Shown here: positions 1 to 7,817 of the stretch, piece after piece | How the letters are laid out: each line of letters begins with the position of its first letter | Numbering within the stretch: position 1 is the stretch's first letter | From: Desulfobacterales bacterium | Lineage (GTDB): Bacteria; Desulfobacterota; Desulfobacteria; Desulfobacterales; JAIPEE01 | Length of the DNA stretch: 64,000 bases | NCBI GenBank assembly: GCA_021737275.1 | Contig: JAIPEE010000005.1 | Span: 1 to 64,000 of the forward strand | Reading direction: 5' to 3' | The notes under the pieces: generated by a model | The model's database searches: none | What the model was told of the DNA's origin: nothing | The model's input: only the letters and a program-made list of their open reading frames with translations | Position numbers and translations under genes: made by a program

Positions 1-51
1 GATAAAAATCAAATCTAAGAATCTGATGCCCGAAAACGGTACTCCTGAAAC

Positions 52-81
52 AAAAAAGGCTAACACTGATGAGTGCTAACC
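52..81 (-). terminator. Rho-independent terminator of the tRNA unit
   Basis: Read on the minus strand, a 10-bp stem (GGTTAGCACT with AGTGTTAGCC, two G-U pairs) with loop CATC is followed by six T. It lies just downstream of tRNA-Glu and ends the Lys-Glu transcript. Confidence 0.75.
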
Positions 82-95
82 TATTGCTTTTAAAG

Positions 96-173
96 TGGCG
101 TCCCCAAGGGGATTCGAACCCCTGTTGCCGGCGTGAAAGGCCGGTGTCCTGGACCAGGCTAGACGATGGGGAC
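96..173 (-). tRNA. tRNA-Glu (anticodon TTC)
   Basis: The minus strand folds as a cloverleaf. The acceptor stem is GTCCCCA/TGGGGAC, the T-arm contains GGTTCGAATCC, and the anticodon stem CCGGC/GCCGG encloses loop CTTTCAC with anticodon TTC. The discriminator is G and a CCA end is encoded (positions 96-98). It closely resembles bacterial tRNA-Glu. It is second in a two-tRNA unit after tRNA-Lys. Confidence 0.95.
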
Positions 174-190
174 GCAAACTTAATTTTTCA

Positions 191-263
191 TGGGCCGTGC
201 TGGGCTCGAACCAGCGACTCTCTGCTTAAAAGGCAGATACTCTACCGACTGAGTTAACGGCCC
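191..263 (-). tRNA. tRNA-Lys (anticodon TTT)
   Basis: The minus strand has acceptor stem GGGCCGT/ACGGCCC, a T-loop GGTTCGAGCC and anticodon stem TCTGC/GCAGA around loop CTTTTAA, giving anticodon TTT. The discriminator is A. No CCA is encoded (TGA follows), unlike the neighbouring tRNA-Glu, so CCA must be added after transcription. It is first in the unit. Confidence 0.95.
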
Positions 264-277
264 TCATGAGAAACAGC

Positions 278-306
278 TATCTAACGATATTTTGAATTCT
301 TGTCAA
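278..306 (-). promoter_or_regulatory. Sigma-70 type promoter of the tRNA-Lys/Glu unit
   Basis: On the minus strand TTGACA (301-306) is separated by 17 bp from TAGATA (278-283). tRNA-Lys begins about 15 bp downstream. The spacing is ideal and the -35 is perfect. Confidence 0.7.
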
Positions 307-395
307 CAAATAATTGTGATTTAATTGAAAATATTTAAAGACCATCGGAAAAGTTTAAGTTACTCCCTAAATTATGGAAAAATAAGGCGATACTT

Positions 396-428
396 ACAAA
401 AATAGTTTTTCAATGGTCTCAACTATTT
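396..428 (-). terminator. Possible terminator overlapping the trkH stop
   Basis: AAATAGTT (421-428) and AACTATTT (400-407) on the minus strand form an 8-bp AT-rich stem that starts within the trkH stop region and is followed by TTTG. The stem is weak because it has little GC, so this is a modest call. Confidence 0.4.
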
Positions 429-1871
429 ACGCCAAAACTCCGGTACCAGAAAAATTATAACCGTATAGATTTCAAGCCTACCCAGCAGCATGCACCAAAT
501 CAGGAGCCACTTTCCCATCATAGGAATCCGGGCATAGTTTTCGGCCGGTCCAACCATACCAAAACCCGGACCGATATTACCAAGAGATGATGCTACAGCG
601 GCAAAAGCGGTAACAAAGTCTACACCCATCGATGCCAGAATGACCGAACTGAAGGCAAAAATACCCATATATAGGCCAAGGAAACCCAGTACGCTTCTCA
701 TGACATCTTCGGAGATCGGTTTACCGGCAATTTTGATCTGTTTGACGGCGCGCGGGTGAATAAGGGAAAAAAGTTCTTTATAACAGTATTTGAAATAGAG
801 CATAACCCGGAGGCATTTCATACCGCCACCGGTAGACCCGGCCGATGCGCCGAGAAACATGCATAGAAGCAGAACAAGCTGAGACATGGATGGCCAGAGT
901 TCATAATCTGCTGTGGCAAACCCTGTTGTTGTTACAATGGAAACAACCTGAAATGCACCATACCGCAATGATTCTCCAATACCCTGATAGACAGATCCAT
1001 ATATGTTTATACTCACAATAATAATAAGGAGAAAAAGTGTGGCAATGTAGAACCGGCACTCGGAATCTTTCCAGAAAGCAAGCGGCTTTCCCTTAAGAAG
1101 CTGATAGTGCAATGAAAAATTGATACCGGCAAGAAACATGAAAACAACAATAACCGTATCAATATAGGCACTGTCATAATAGGCGACAGAAGCGTTCTTT
1201 GTGGAGAACCCGCCGGTCGGCATGGTTGTGAATGCGTGACAAAGGGCATCAAACAGGCTCATGCCGCCAAATAATAAAAAGACGACCTCGGCACCGGTAA
1301 TCAGAAGATAGACCTTCCACATAACCTTGGCCGTGTCTCTGATGTGGGGCTTGAGTTTATCCACAACAGGGCTGGGTACTTCAGCTTTATAAAGCTGCAT
1401 GCCACCAACACCAAGAAACGGCAGAATAGCAACAGAAAGGACAATAATACCCATGCCGCCCAGCCACTGGATAATGCTTCGCCATAAGAGAAGGCCCTTT
1501 GACAAACCTTCTATATTGGTCAAAATTGAAGCGCCGGTTGTTGTAAATCCGGATACGGATTCAAAAAAAGCATCTGTAAATGATGTAAACTCGCTACCGA
1601 AATAAAAAGGAAGCGCCCCGAACAAGCCAACGGTTGTCCAGCTTATGGCAACAATGGCCATACCTTCCCGCTGGCTGATATAATCAGATTGGGCATTCCT
1701 TAACAGCAGGAAAATAACAACACCCGCAAAAATTGAAATACAGGACGATTTCGCAAGGGGAACAATACTCTGGTCTCCATAATATACACCCACGAGCAGG
1801 GTAAATACCATGGCCAGGCCCAGGGCAATGGTCAAAATCCCGACAATTTTTAAAAGATATGCCCACCGCAT
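423..1871 (-). CDS. trkH: Trk potassium uptake membrane subunit TrkH
   Basis: This is the membrane pore of the Trk/Ktr-type K+ uptake system. The 482-residue length suits the family. The four selectivity-filter loops are visible: SGFTTTGAS (about residues 107-115), MPTGGFST, VTTTGFAT and SLGNIGPGFG. Each sits between hydrophobic helices, and the C-terminus keeps GRLEIYT. Its ATG shares one base with the stop of trkA (TAATG), so the two are translationally coupled in one operon, as expected for a pore and its NAD-binding gate. No defect is seen. Confidence 0.93.
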   Translation of the reverse strand: MRWAYLLKIVGILTIALGLAMVFTLLVGVYYGDQSIVPLAKSSCISIFAGVVIFLLLRNAQSDYISQREGMAIVAISWTTVGLFGALPFYFGSEFTSFTDAFFESVSGFTTTGASILTNIEGLSKGLLLWRSIIQWLGGMGIIVLSVAILPFLGVGGMQLYKAEVPSPVVDKLKPHIRDTAKVMWKVYLLITGAEVVFLLFGGMSLFDALCHAFTTMPTGGFSTKNASVAYYDSAYIDTVIVVFMFLAGINFSLHYQLLKGKPLAFWKDSECRFYIATLFLLIIIVSINIYGSVYQGIGESLRYGAFQVVSIVTTTGFATADYELWPSMSQLVLLLCMFLGASAGSTGGGMKCLRVMLYFKYCYKELFSLIHPRAVKQIKIAGKPISEDVMRSVLGFLGLYMGIFAFSSVILASMGVDFVTAFAAVASSLGNIGPGFGMVGPAENYARIPMMGKWLLIWCMLLGRLEIYTVIIFLVPEFWRK

Positions 1872-3235
1872 TAAAAATACTCCAGTTTGACGGCCAGAAT
1901 TTTTTCTATTTTTGGAATGGCCTGCCGGCGTGCAAAAATAATAATTCTGTCTTCAGGCTTTATAACGCTTGAACCGGTGGGAATAATAACATCTTCGTTC
2001 CGAAGAATACCGATGACAAGAACGCCTTTGGGAAAGGGAATATCCTTTAATGGTTTCCCGACAATATCAGAAGTTTCCAGAGCAACCGCTTCTAATACTT
2101 CAGCCTGCTCCCCCTTAATAGAGGCAGCTGAAAGTACTTTCCCCTTACGAATATGTTGTAAAATACTGTTAATCGCAGACAGTCTCGGACTGACCACCTG
2201 TTCAATCCCGATGGTGGTCATAAGTGGAAAATAACTGAATTTACTTATTTTTGTGATCGTTTTACGCGCTCCAAGCTGTTTGGCAAGAAGTGATGCCAGA
2301 ATATTGGTCTCCTCGTCACCGGTCATGGTAACAACAACATCCATGTCACGAATATTTTCTTCAAGGAGAAGCTCCTGGTCAGATCCGTCGCCGCAAAGAA
2401 CAACCGCCTTATTCAGCCTTCCTGCAAGCTTTGAACAGCAATCTTTATTTTTTTCGATTATCTTCGCGTAAACGGATTTTTTTTCAAGCAGTTCGGCGAG
2501 CCTGAAACCAATACGGCCGCCCCCAATAATCATTACGCGCTTGACCGGTTCAATAAATTTATCGAAAAATTCAAGTGTTTCAAGAAGCTTAGACTCTTCG
2601 GAGATAAAATAAACCGTATCACCGGGTAACAGCTTGTCATCCCCGTCCGGGATAATCAGCTCTTCCTTTCTGACAAGTGCGGCAATCAGGGGTGCCGTTT
2701 TTCCTGCACGACTTGAAAGTTTTGACAGGCGCACACCGGCCACTTTTGCATCCTTATCAAGCCGAATGCCGATAAACTTTACCCGTCCATCTGCAAATTC
2801 ACTTATATCAACCGCTCCGGGCACACTCATGAGCCGGTCAATTGTTTTGACAACCTCTATTTCAGGGTTAATGACCGTATCAATAAAGGGTGCGTTTTCA
2901 CGAAATGTATCATGGTATTTATCAAAATCGGCATGGCGTAATCTTGCCAGCTTTTTTGTTGAAGGCGATATCAGATTTGATACCAGGCAGGCCACAAGGT
3001 TGGTCTCATCACTGTCCGTTACAGCAAGCAAAACTTCAGCCGATTTTATTCCGGCTTCATCAAGAATGACGGGACTGCTTCCTGATCCGTTTAAAACCTG
3101 TACATCAAGATTATCAGAAACACGTTTCAAAGCAGACTCATTGGTATCAATAACCACCACATCCTTGTTTTCAAGAGCAAGTCGGCTGGCAATATGAAAC
3201 CCGACTTCACCCGCACCGACAATAATGATTTTCAA
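1871..3235 (-). CDS. trkA: Trk potassium uptake regulatory subunit TrkA
   Basis: This is the cytoplasmic NAD(H)-binding regulator of TrkH. It has two RCK halves. The first Rossmann motif, IIIVGAGEVG, is at the very N-terminus and the second, VMIIGGGRIGF, is near residue 230; each half ends in a TrkA-C like segment. I chose the TTG at 3233-3235 as start because GGGAG lies 8 bp upstream and the protein then begins directly with the Rossmann strand. A TTG at 3259 would add eight residues without a clear ribosome site. It is the first gene of trkA-trkH. Confidence 0.92.
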   Translation of the reverse strand: MKIIIVGAGEVGFHIASRLALENKDVVVIDTNESALKRVSDNLDVQVLNGSGSSPVILDEAGIKSAEVLLAVTDSDETNLVACLVSNLISPSTKKLARLRHADFDKYHDTFRENAPFIDTVINPEIEVVKTIDRLMSVPGAVDISEFADGRVKFIGIRLDKDAKVAGVRLSKLSSRAGKTAPLIAALVRKEELIIPDGDDKLLPGDTVYFISEESKLLETLEFFDKFIEPVKRVMIIGGGRIGFRLAELLEKKSVYAKIIEKNKDCCSKLAGRLNKAVVLCGDGSDQELLLEENIRDMDVVVTMTGDEETNILASLLAKQLGARKTITKISKFSYFPLMTTIGIEQVVSPRLSAINSILQHIRKGKVLSAASIKGEQAEVLEAVALETSDIVGKPLKDIPFPKGVLVIGILRNEDVIIPTGSSVIKPEDRIIIFARRQAIPKIEKILAVKLEYF

Positions 3236-3276
3236 GTTAATTACTCCCTGTTGAGACAATAAAATATAGTTGCGTC

Positions 3277-3305
3277 GTTTTACTACAGACCGTTTGAAGT
3301 GTCAA
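3277..3305 (-). promoter_or_regulatory. Candidate sigma-70 promoter of trkAH
   Basis: Minus-strand TTGACA (3300-3305) lies 17 bp from TAAAAC (3277-3282), about 40 bp before the trkA start. The -35 is perfect and the -10 is moderate. Confidence 0.45.
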
Positions 3306-3345
3306 ACTTACGTAATTTTATTAGTGTTTTCAGAATATTATCTTT

Positions 3346-3365
3346 AAAAAATCTCCATATGGAGA
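3346..3365 (-). terminator. Rho-independent terminator after the TraB/GumN gene
   Basis: The minus strand reads TCTCCATATGGAGA followed by six T: a perfect stem TCTCC/GGAGA with an ATAT loop, a few bases after the stop codon at 3372. Confidence 0.7.
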
Positions 3366-3371
3366 GGTGTG

Positions 3372-4280
3372 CTACAGCTGAGAAATCTTGTATCCCTTTT
3401 GCTCCAAAAGGTTGATAACACCCTCCGGGCCAAGCAGATGGCCTGCGCCGACAACGACGATAAAGGTCTTATCCTGGGACAGGTAATTTTCAATTTGTCC
3501 AAACCATTTATTATTTCTTGCGATAATCATTTTGTCCAAAAGTTTTGGAAACGCTTCAAAACTTTCCAGCAGCACTGTTCCCAGATTTTCCGCATCACCG
3601 ACTTCCCAGAAGTTTACGATTTCGGCCATATCTTCTTCCAGAACATTCATATCATTAAGCATCTGGTGAAGCATTCTGTCCTGCTCTTCGTCACTCATAT
3701 CTGCAAAAAGGCTGACCTGAAATTCGGCTGTCTCGAGGCCGATAACATCTTTTCCGGCCTCTTTTGCTTTTCTGAAAAAATGGTTATCAATCCCATACTG
3801 CTGATCAAAGCCCATTTGCTGTAACTTAAGTGTTAGCAGCGAAACCGCAAAGGCCCAGGGCTTAAACCGGTCAAAATTATCGATATTCAATCCCATTTCC
3901 GAGGCTTCCGCCTTTGCCAGATCATAAGTTTCTTCTTTCAAATTTTTATGAAGTGACATCCCTTCCGGATAAAATGATGACCCAAGCATCATCCTTTGTA
4001 CCTCGGGACTGTTAAAACTGTCCATATGAACTTCAAGAACAAGCGTGTCGGATTTATTGAATGCATCTTCAATCACAGCACTTAACGGGTAATTTTCAGG
4101 TTTCATAAGGTGAATTGATCCAAGTATATAGACAGTATTAACTTCGGAATCAACCTTCCAGAGAATATGCTTATCCGCTGCTGCAGCATAACCGGCTTGA
4201 AGTCCGGAAAGAACAAGGACAAAAAGCACTACCCGGACTGATAAACCTAACAGATACTTCTGCAGACAGGATTTTCTCAT
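3372..4280 (-). CDS. TraB/GumN-family exported protein
   Basis: This is a member of the TraB/GumN (metalloprotease-like fold) family. The conserved N-terminal GSIH motif follows the strand VNTVYIL, and a C-terminal GAGHL motif lies in VVVGAGHLLGPEG. A signal peptide is evident: MRKSCLQKYL, a long hydrophobic stretch, then an Ala-rich cleavage region. The start at 4280 is preferred over the ATG at 4292 because GGAG lies 7 bp before it. The substrate is unknown; plant and archaeal relatives suggest peptidase or haem-related roles. It is monocistronic, with its own terminator. Confidence 0.8.
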   Translation of the reverse strand: MRKSCLQKYLLGLSVRVVLFVLVLSGLQAGYAAAADKHILWKVDSEVNTVYILGSIHLMKPENYPLSAVIEDAFNKSDTLVLEVHMDSFNSPEVQRMMLGSSFYPEGMSLHKNLKEETYDLAKAEASEMGLNIDNFDRFKPWAFAVSLLTLKLQQMGFDQQYGIDNHFFRKAKEAGKDVIGLETAEFQVSLFADMSDEEQDRMLHQMLNDMNVLEEDMAEIVNFWEVGDAENLGTVLLESFEAFPKLLDKMIIARNNKWFGQIENYLSQDKTFIVVVGAGHLLGPEGVINLLEQKGYKISQL

Positions 4281-4329
4281 GATACACTCCATTTGGTAAT
4301 ATATTAAGGCCGGGAGAGGGTATGAAAGT

Positions 4330-4373
4330 AAAAAAGCAGGACCGTCAGCTGATGATCTGTAACGGACCTGCTT
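4330..4373 (-). terminator. Strong rho-independent terminator after the usp gene
   Basis: On the minus strand AAGCAGGTCCGT and ACGGTCCTGCTT form a 12-bp stem with one mismatch, followed by TTTTTT. It separates usp from the TraB/GumN gene. Confidence 0.8.
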
Positions 4374-4395
4374 AAAATGCTAAAAATATAAAAGT

Positions 4396-4788
4396 TTATT
4401 TGACTGTTACAACCGGGCAGTCCGCTTCAAGGATAACATATTGTGCATTTGAACCAAAAAGAAGCTTGCCGACTTTTGATCTTCTTTTTACGCCGATAAA
4501 AATCTGGTCGATATTGTTTTCTTTTGCAAACTGGACAATATCTTCACCCGGAGCCATAAAACGAACCAACAGATGTTTTTCAAAAGGAATACCTTCACGC
4601 TTACAAAGAGCCAATGCGGCTTCCATATCATCTTCAGCTTCATCCATTTCAGTTTTCGGCATTTCAGGGCCACCAACAAGAGATGAAACCACATGAAGTT
4701 TAGCATCAAAAACTTTTGCATATTTTATCGCAAGTTTCAACGCTTCATCTGCGGCTTCTGTTCCGTCATAACCTACCATAAATTTCAT
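4396..4788 (-). CDS. Universal stress protein (UspA family)
   Basis: This is a single-domain UspA-fold protein of 130 residues. It starts MKFMVGYDGTEAADEAL, the typical first strand and helix. The C-terminal nucleotide-binding signature reads GVKRRSKVGKLLFGSNA: the first Gly and the final Gly-Ser are kept, but the second Gly of the G-2X-G-9X-G(S/T) motif is Arg, a variant seen in some USPs. ATP binding is therefore likely but not certain. It is a lone gene with its own promoter-like sequence and terminator. The physiological role cannot be read from sequence. Confidence 0.85.
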   Translation of the reverse strand: MKFMVGYDGTEAADEALKLAIKYAKVFDAKLHVVSSLVGGPEMPKTEMDEAEDDMEAALALCKREGIPFEKHLLVRFMAPGEDIVQFAKENNIDQIFIGVKRRSKVGKLLFGSNAQYVILEADCPVVTVK

Positions 4789-4894
4789 TTTTTTTTCCTT
4801 TCATACAATAAAAAAGTATTTAACCGGAAATCCGCCTTCAGCGGATGGACAGAAATTCTATCCGGTATGGTGACTCGATTACAATCATAAATAA

Positions 4895-4924
4895 TACATA
4901 TTACAATGATATCAAGAATGTCAA
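4895..4924 (-). promoter_or_regulatory. Candidate sigma-70 promoter of usp
   Basis: Minus strand TTGACA (4919-4924), 18-bp spacer, TATGTA (4895-4900), about 105 bp upstream of the usp start. Confidence 0.45.
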
Positions 4925-5002
4925 CTATAGCGTAAAAAATATCACAATCTTTTTCCGGATACAACATATACTTTAAAATAGGAACACGGGTAGTGCCGGA
5001 TA

Positions 5003-6427
5003 TTATAATGCCGCCAGCAGCCGCTCATGAATATTGTCAAATCCGCCATTTGACATTATTAATACATTGTCACCTGAAACAGTATTTTGGCACAAGAAAT
5101 CGATTATCTGATCTGTGTCGGGAAACAGATGGGTATCCAATCCCCGTGCTTTCAAATCTTCGGCAAATTTTGAAGATGAGAATCTTTCATTCTCCGGTAC
5201 TTTTTCAAGCATGGACGGTTCACGGATACAAATCAGATCTGCATCATCAAATACTGTCGGGTAAACATCCTGAAATGTTTTTCTCATGCTGGTATTGGTT
5301 CTCGGCTCAAATACCGCAATAAGGCGTTTTTCCGGATATGTATTTTTTACAGCCCTGATCGTCTCTTTGACGGCTGTCGGATGGTGAGCGAAATCATCAA
5401 TAATCGTAATGCCCCTCTTTTCTCCCCTGATCTCCTGACGGCGCTTTGCACCTTTAAACAGTTCAAGCCCTTCTGTAATTTTCTCTTTCGAAATACCAAG
5501 CTTATGGGAGATGCCGATGGCGGCCAGCATATTCATCATATTGTGCCGGCCCGGCATCATTGATTTAAAAGAATGAAATGGTTTACCATTCTTTTTTACA
5601 GAAAAACAGTTCCATGGAGAGTCAATTGTAATCTGATCAAGTTGCCAGTTATCCGCTGCATTACAGCCGTATTTTTCAAGCTGAAACCGCCCCTTGTTTA
5701 TCAGTTCAGAAACATTATCATCTTCTGAAAAAGCAAAAAGTGTACTTTCAGCCGGTATCCTGGAAATAAACAGCTCAAATGTATTTTTCACATGATCAAG
5801 ATCCCTGAAAATATCGGCATGATCAAACTCGACACCGGTCAGAACAGCCATATGCGGCACGTAGTGAAGAAATTTGGCGCCTTTATCAAAAAACGCCGTA
5901 TCATATTCATCGCCTTCCATAACAATATACACCCCTTTACCGAGACGGTAATTGCTATCGAAATTTTTTACAATTCCGCCTATCATAAAGGACGGATCAA
6001 AACCGGCATGGTAAAGCAGCCAGGCGAGTATTGATGAAGTGGTGGTTTTACCATGAGTACCGGTCACCAGAATAATCTTTTTATCTTTTGCCACAAAATG
6101 GTTCAGCGCCTGTGGCATCGAACAGAAACATTGCCCGCTTTCTATCACTTTTAAAGCTTCAGGATTTTCCCGCCTGACCGCATTGCCGACAACAACCAGA
6201 TCAACATCACCGGCAATATGATCCCCGTGAAATCCCTCAAAAATATTTATCCCATTCTCTTCAAGGAAAATGCTCATGGGCGGATAAACGTTCCGGTCAG
6301 ACCCTGTAACCTCATATCCCAGATCTTTTAGCATGGCAGCCAGGGCAGCCATTGCAGTACCACAAATAGCGATCAGGTGAATTTTTTTTACATTTTCCGG
6401 TATCCGGTTGTTTTGCATGTCTGTCAT
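5003..6427 (-). CDS. mpl: UDP-N-acetylmuramate:L-Ala-gamma-D-Glu-meso-DAP ligase Mpl
   Basis: Mpl is the murein-recycling ligase that joins the recovered tripeptide L-Ala-gamma-D-Glu-mDAP to UDP-MurNAc in the cytoplasm, using ATP. The 474-residue length fits the Mur ligase family. The N-terminal CGTAMAALAAMLKDLGYEV segment is typical of Mpl rather than MurC. The ATP loop GTHGKTTT is near residue 121, EGDEYDTAFFD follows, and EPRTNTSMRKTFQ lies in the C-terminal domain. The ATG at 6427 has GGAG 8 bp upstream. No murein genes adjoin it. Confidence 0.9.
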   Translation of the reverse strand: MTDMQNNRIPENVKKIHLIAICGTAMAALAAMLKDLGYEVTGSDRNVYPPMSIFLEENGINIFEGFHGDHIAGDVDLVVVGNAVRRENPEALKVIESGQCFCSMPQALNHFVAKDKKIILVTGTHGKTTTSSILAWLLYHAGFDPSFMIGGIVKNFDSNYRLGKGVYIVMEGDEYDTAFFDKGAKFLHYVPHMAVLTGVEFDHADIFRDLDHVKNTFELFISRIPAESTLFAFSEDDNVSELINKGRFQLEKYGCNAADNWQLDQITIDSPWNCFSVKKNGKPFHSFKSMMPGRHNMMNMLAAIGISHKLGISKEKITEGLELFKGAKRRQEIRGEKRGITIIDDFAHHPTAVKETIRAVKNTYPEKRLIAVFEPRTNTSMRKTFQDVYPTVFDDADLICIREPSMLEKVPENERFSSSKFAEDLKARGLDTHLFPDTDQIIDFLCQNTVSGDNVLIMSNGGFDNIHERLLAAL

Positions 6428-6479
6428 TTATAAATCTCCGGTTTCGCAAGACAGATGAAGATCATTTGAAGGTACGATT

Positions 6480-6953
6480 TTATTTGTTTTTTTTATTAAT
6501 CATTTTTTCAAGCCGTTTATCGACTGAAAAAGGTTCAACTTTTTTTGCAATTTTTTTAAAATCCGGGTGCATGGGATTAATTAAATAATTATACTCATAA
6601 AACACAATCGCTGACGGTACTTTAAGCATCAGGGAGCTGTTTGAATTTGCCCAATCGGTGCCAATTTCTGCCAGTTTCACCGGTGGAGTCTTATCATTCC
6701 AGTTTTTGGGCAATTTTTTCAAACTAATATGCTCAGGTTTTATCTCATCCGGCACAGTTACGGTTAACAGACTTAAGGGAGGCAAAAAAGGATAACCGGC
6801 ATTCACTGAAAATTCCAGTAGTGCAAGCGCCCTGTTTTCAGATGTGTACAAAATGCCGGTATATTTTTTATTCCACCTGCCACCGAATTGCCATGCACCT
6901 TTTCCTGTCAAATCATTACTGTACTTTGTCCATGAAATTCTGAAAAGTTTCAT
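6480..6953 (-). CDS. RES-domain toxin
   Basis: This is a toxin of the RES family; characterised members degrade or phosphorolyse NAD+ in the host cell. The N-terminus MKLFRISW, the segment FGGRWN, and LYTSENRALALLEFSVN supply the conserved Arg and Glu. The third conserved residue, Ser, is probably in the VPSAIVF region. The 157-residue length is normal. It starts 2 bp after the antitoxin stop, the usual antitoxin-first order. The Lys-rich tail is unremarkable. Activity is inferred from the family only. Confidence 0.85.
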   Translation of the reverse strand: MKLFRISWTKYSNDLTGKGAWQFGGRWNKKYTGILYTSENRALALLEFSVNAGYPFLPPLSLLTVTVPDEIKPEHISLKKLPKNWNDKTPPVKLAEIGTDWANSNSSLMLKVPSAIVFYEYNYLINPMHPDFKKIAKKVEPFSVDKRLEKMINKKNK

Positions 6954-6955
6954 CG

Positions 6956-7387
6956 TTATGAGTATACCCCATAGGCAATACGGCCGAGAATATCCAGAAC
7001 ATGCTGCATTCCGTACATGGAACTCATTAGCTCCTTAGGTTGTTTTCCTTCCATTGCCTGATTCGGATAATTCATCCAGCCCAGAAACTTTTCACGATCT
7101 TCAAAAACCTCGATACCACATGATATCACTTCAGCCATTTTTAAAATGTGTTCAGACACATTTCGTTCGAAGATATCACTGCTTTTTTTACGGTGGACGG
7201 TACGCTCTGAAACCGGCAGATAAGCGGCAATCTGATTTGCTGTAAGACCCAGATTTTTTGCAAGGTGAGAAAGGGCATCTTTAGTAATTCCTTTATCACT
7301 CAGCTCAATTAAATCAAATGAATTTTGCAGTTTCATATGGAGTACTTTCCGGCCGCCCAAAACATTCATCATGGCAGATAATTCCAT
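6956..7387 (-). CDS. Xre/MbcA/ParS-type antitoxin
   Basis: This is the cognate antitoxin of the RES toxin. Residues 30-75 contain an Xre-like HTH (LGLTANQIAAYLPVSERTVHR). The C-terminal half is the DUF2384-like toxin-binding region (AEVISCGIEVFEDREKFLGWMNYPN), ending in an ILGRIAYGVYS tail expected to plug the toxin active site. The ATG at 7387 has GGAGG 6-7 bp upstream. It precedes the toxin and most likely represses the pair through the TGACAT-rich region upstream. Confidence 0.87.
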   Translation of the reverse strand: MELSAMMNVLGGRKVLHMKLQNSFDLIELSDKGITKDALSHLAKNLGLTANQIAAYLPVSERTVHRKKSSDIFERNVSEHILKMAEVISCGIEVFEDREKFLGWMNYPNQAMEGKQPKELMSSMYGMQHVLDILGRIAYGVYS

Positions 7388-7411
7388 TTATCACCTCCGG
7401 TAATTTCTGTT

Positions 7412-7506
7412 GGTTACCTCTAAAATCACCTTTAATGCTCACCGGTAACCGAAACCATTAATTGACATTTGTCTTAAACCTAATGTCATATGTCATTAAT
7501 GTCAAG
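7412..7506 (-). promoter_or_regulatory. Promoter/operator region of the Xre-RES pair
   Basis: On the minus strand TTGACA (7500-7505) opens a cluster of three TGACAT words (7482-7506) at offsets of 9 and 7 bp. GACA-AA-TGTC (7464-7473) follows. A weak -10 (TAGGTT) sits 17 bp from the -35. Nearer the gene, GGTTACC (7444-7450) and GGTAACC (7412-7418) form an inverted repeat in the leader. Repeated half-sites over the promoter suit autorepression by the antitoxin. Confidence 0.45.
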
Positions 7507-7733
7507 ATAAATAAAGAGTGTATGGTGCCTGTTATACCTGTAAACATTATGTATTTCTTAATATTTTCAATTACCCTGCCGATAAAAAACATATTGGAAG
7601 CACATTAACAAAGCATAAAGATGGCTTAGGAAATTTTTTCCTATTTAAAGGAACTGATTGCCTGCTTGATAGTCAAAGACGATATTATCAAAAATTATAC
7701 CAATAAATACAGACTATTATAACAGTCATCTTC
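7507..7733. other. Intergenic stretch with a palindrome upstream of the fliD promoter
   Basis: No convincing gene is present. A perfect inverted repeat, TAGGAAA-TTT-TTTCCTA (7627-7643), lies about 90 bp upstream of the sigma-54 promoter. That is a plausible distance for an enhancer-binding protein site. Confidence 0.3.
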
Positions 7734-7749
7734 TGGCATAACGCTTGCT
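7734..7749 (+). promoter_or_regulatory. Sigma-54 promoter of fliD-fliS-fliT
   Basis: TGGCAT-N5-TTGCT, with GG and GC 12 bp apart as sigma-54 requires. It is 69 bp upstream of the fliD ATG, with no gene between. Confidence 0.75.
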
Positions 7750-7817
7750 TTAAAAGGGTGTGACAGGTTTGCCCTCAGTAATGGGTAATTTTTTTATATT
7801 TAACAGATGGAGACAAA

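Noticed and set aside
69-257. 62-residue plus-strand ORF at the window start
   Set aside because: It is antisense to the tRNA-Glu and tRNA-Lys genes.
96-263. tRNA genes as an integration site for a genomic island
   Set aside because: No integrase, no duplicated tRNA 3' end and ordinary housekeeping genes follow.
7518-7706. 62-residue plus-strand ORF upstream of fliD
   Set aside because: No ribosome site, no recognisable motif, and it ends just before the sigma-54 promoter of fliD; better read as regulatory DNA.
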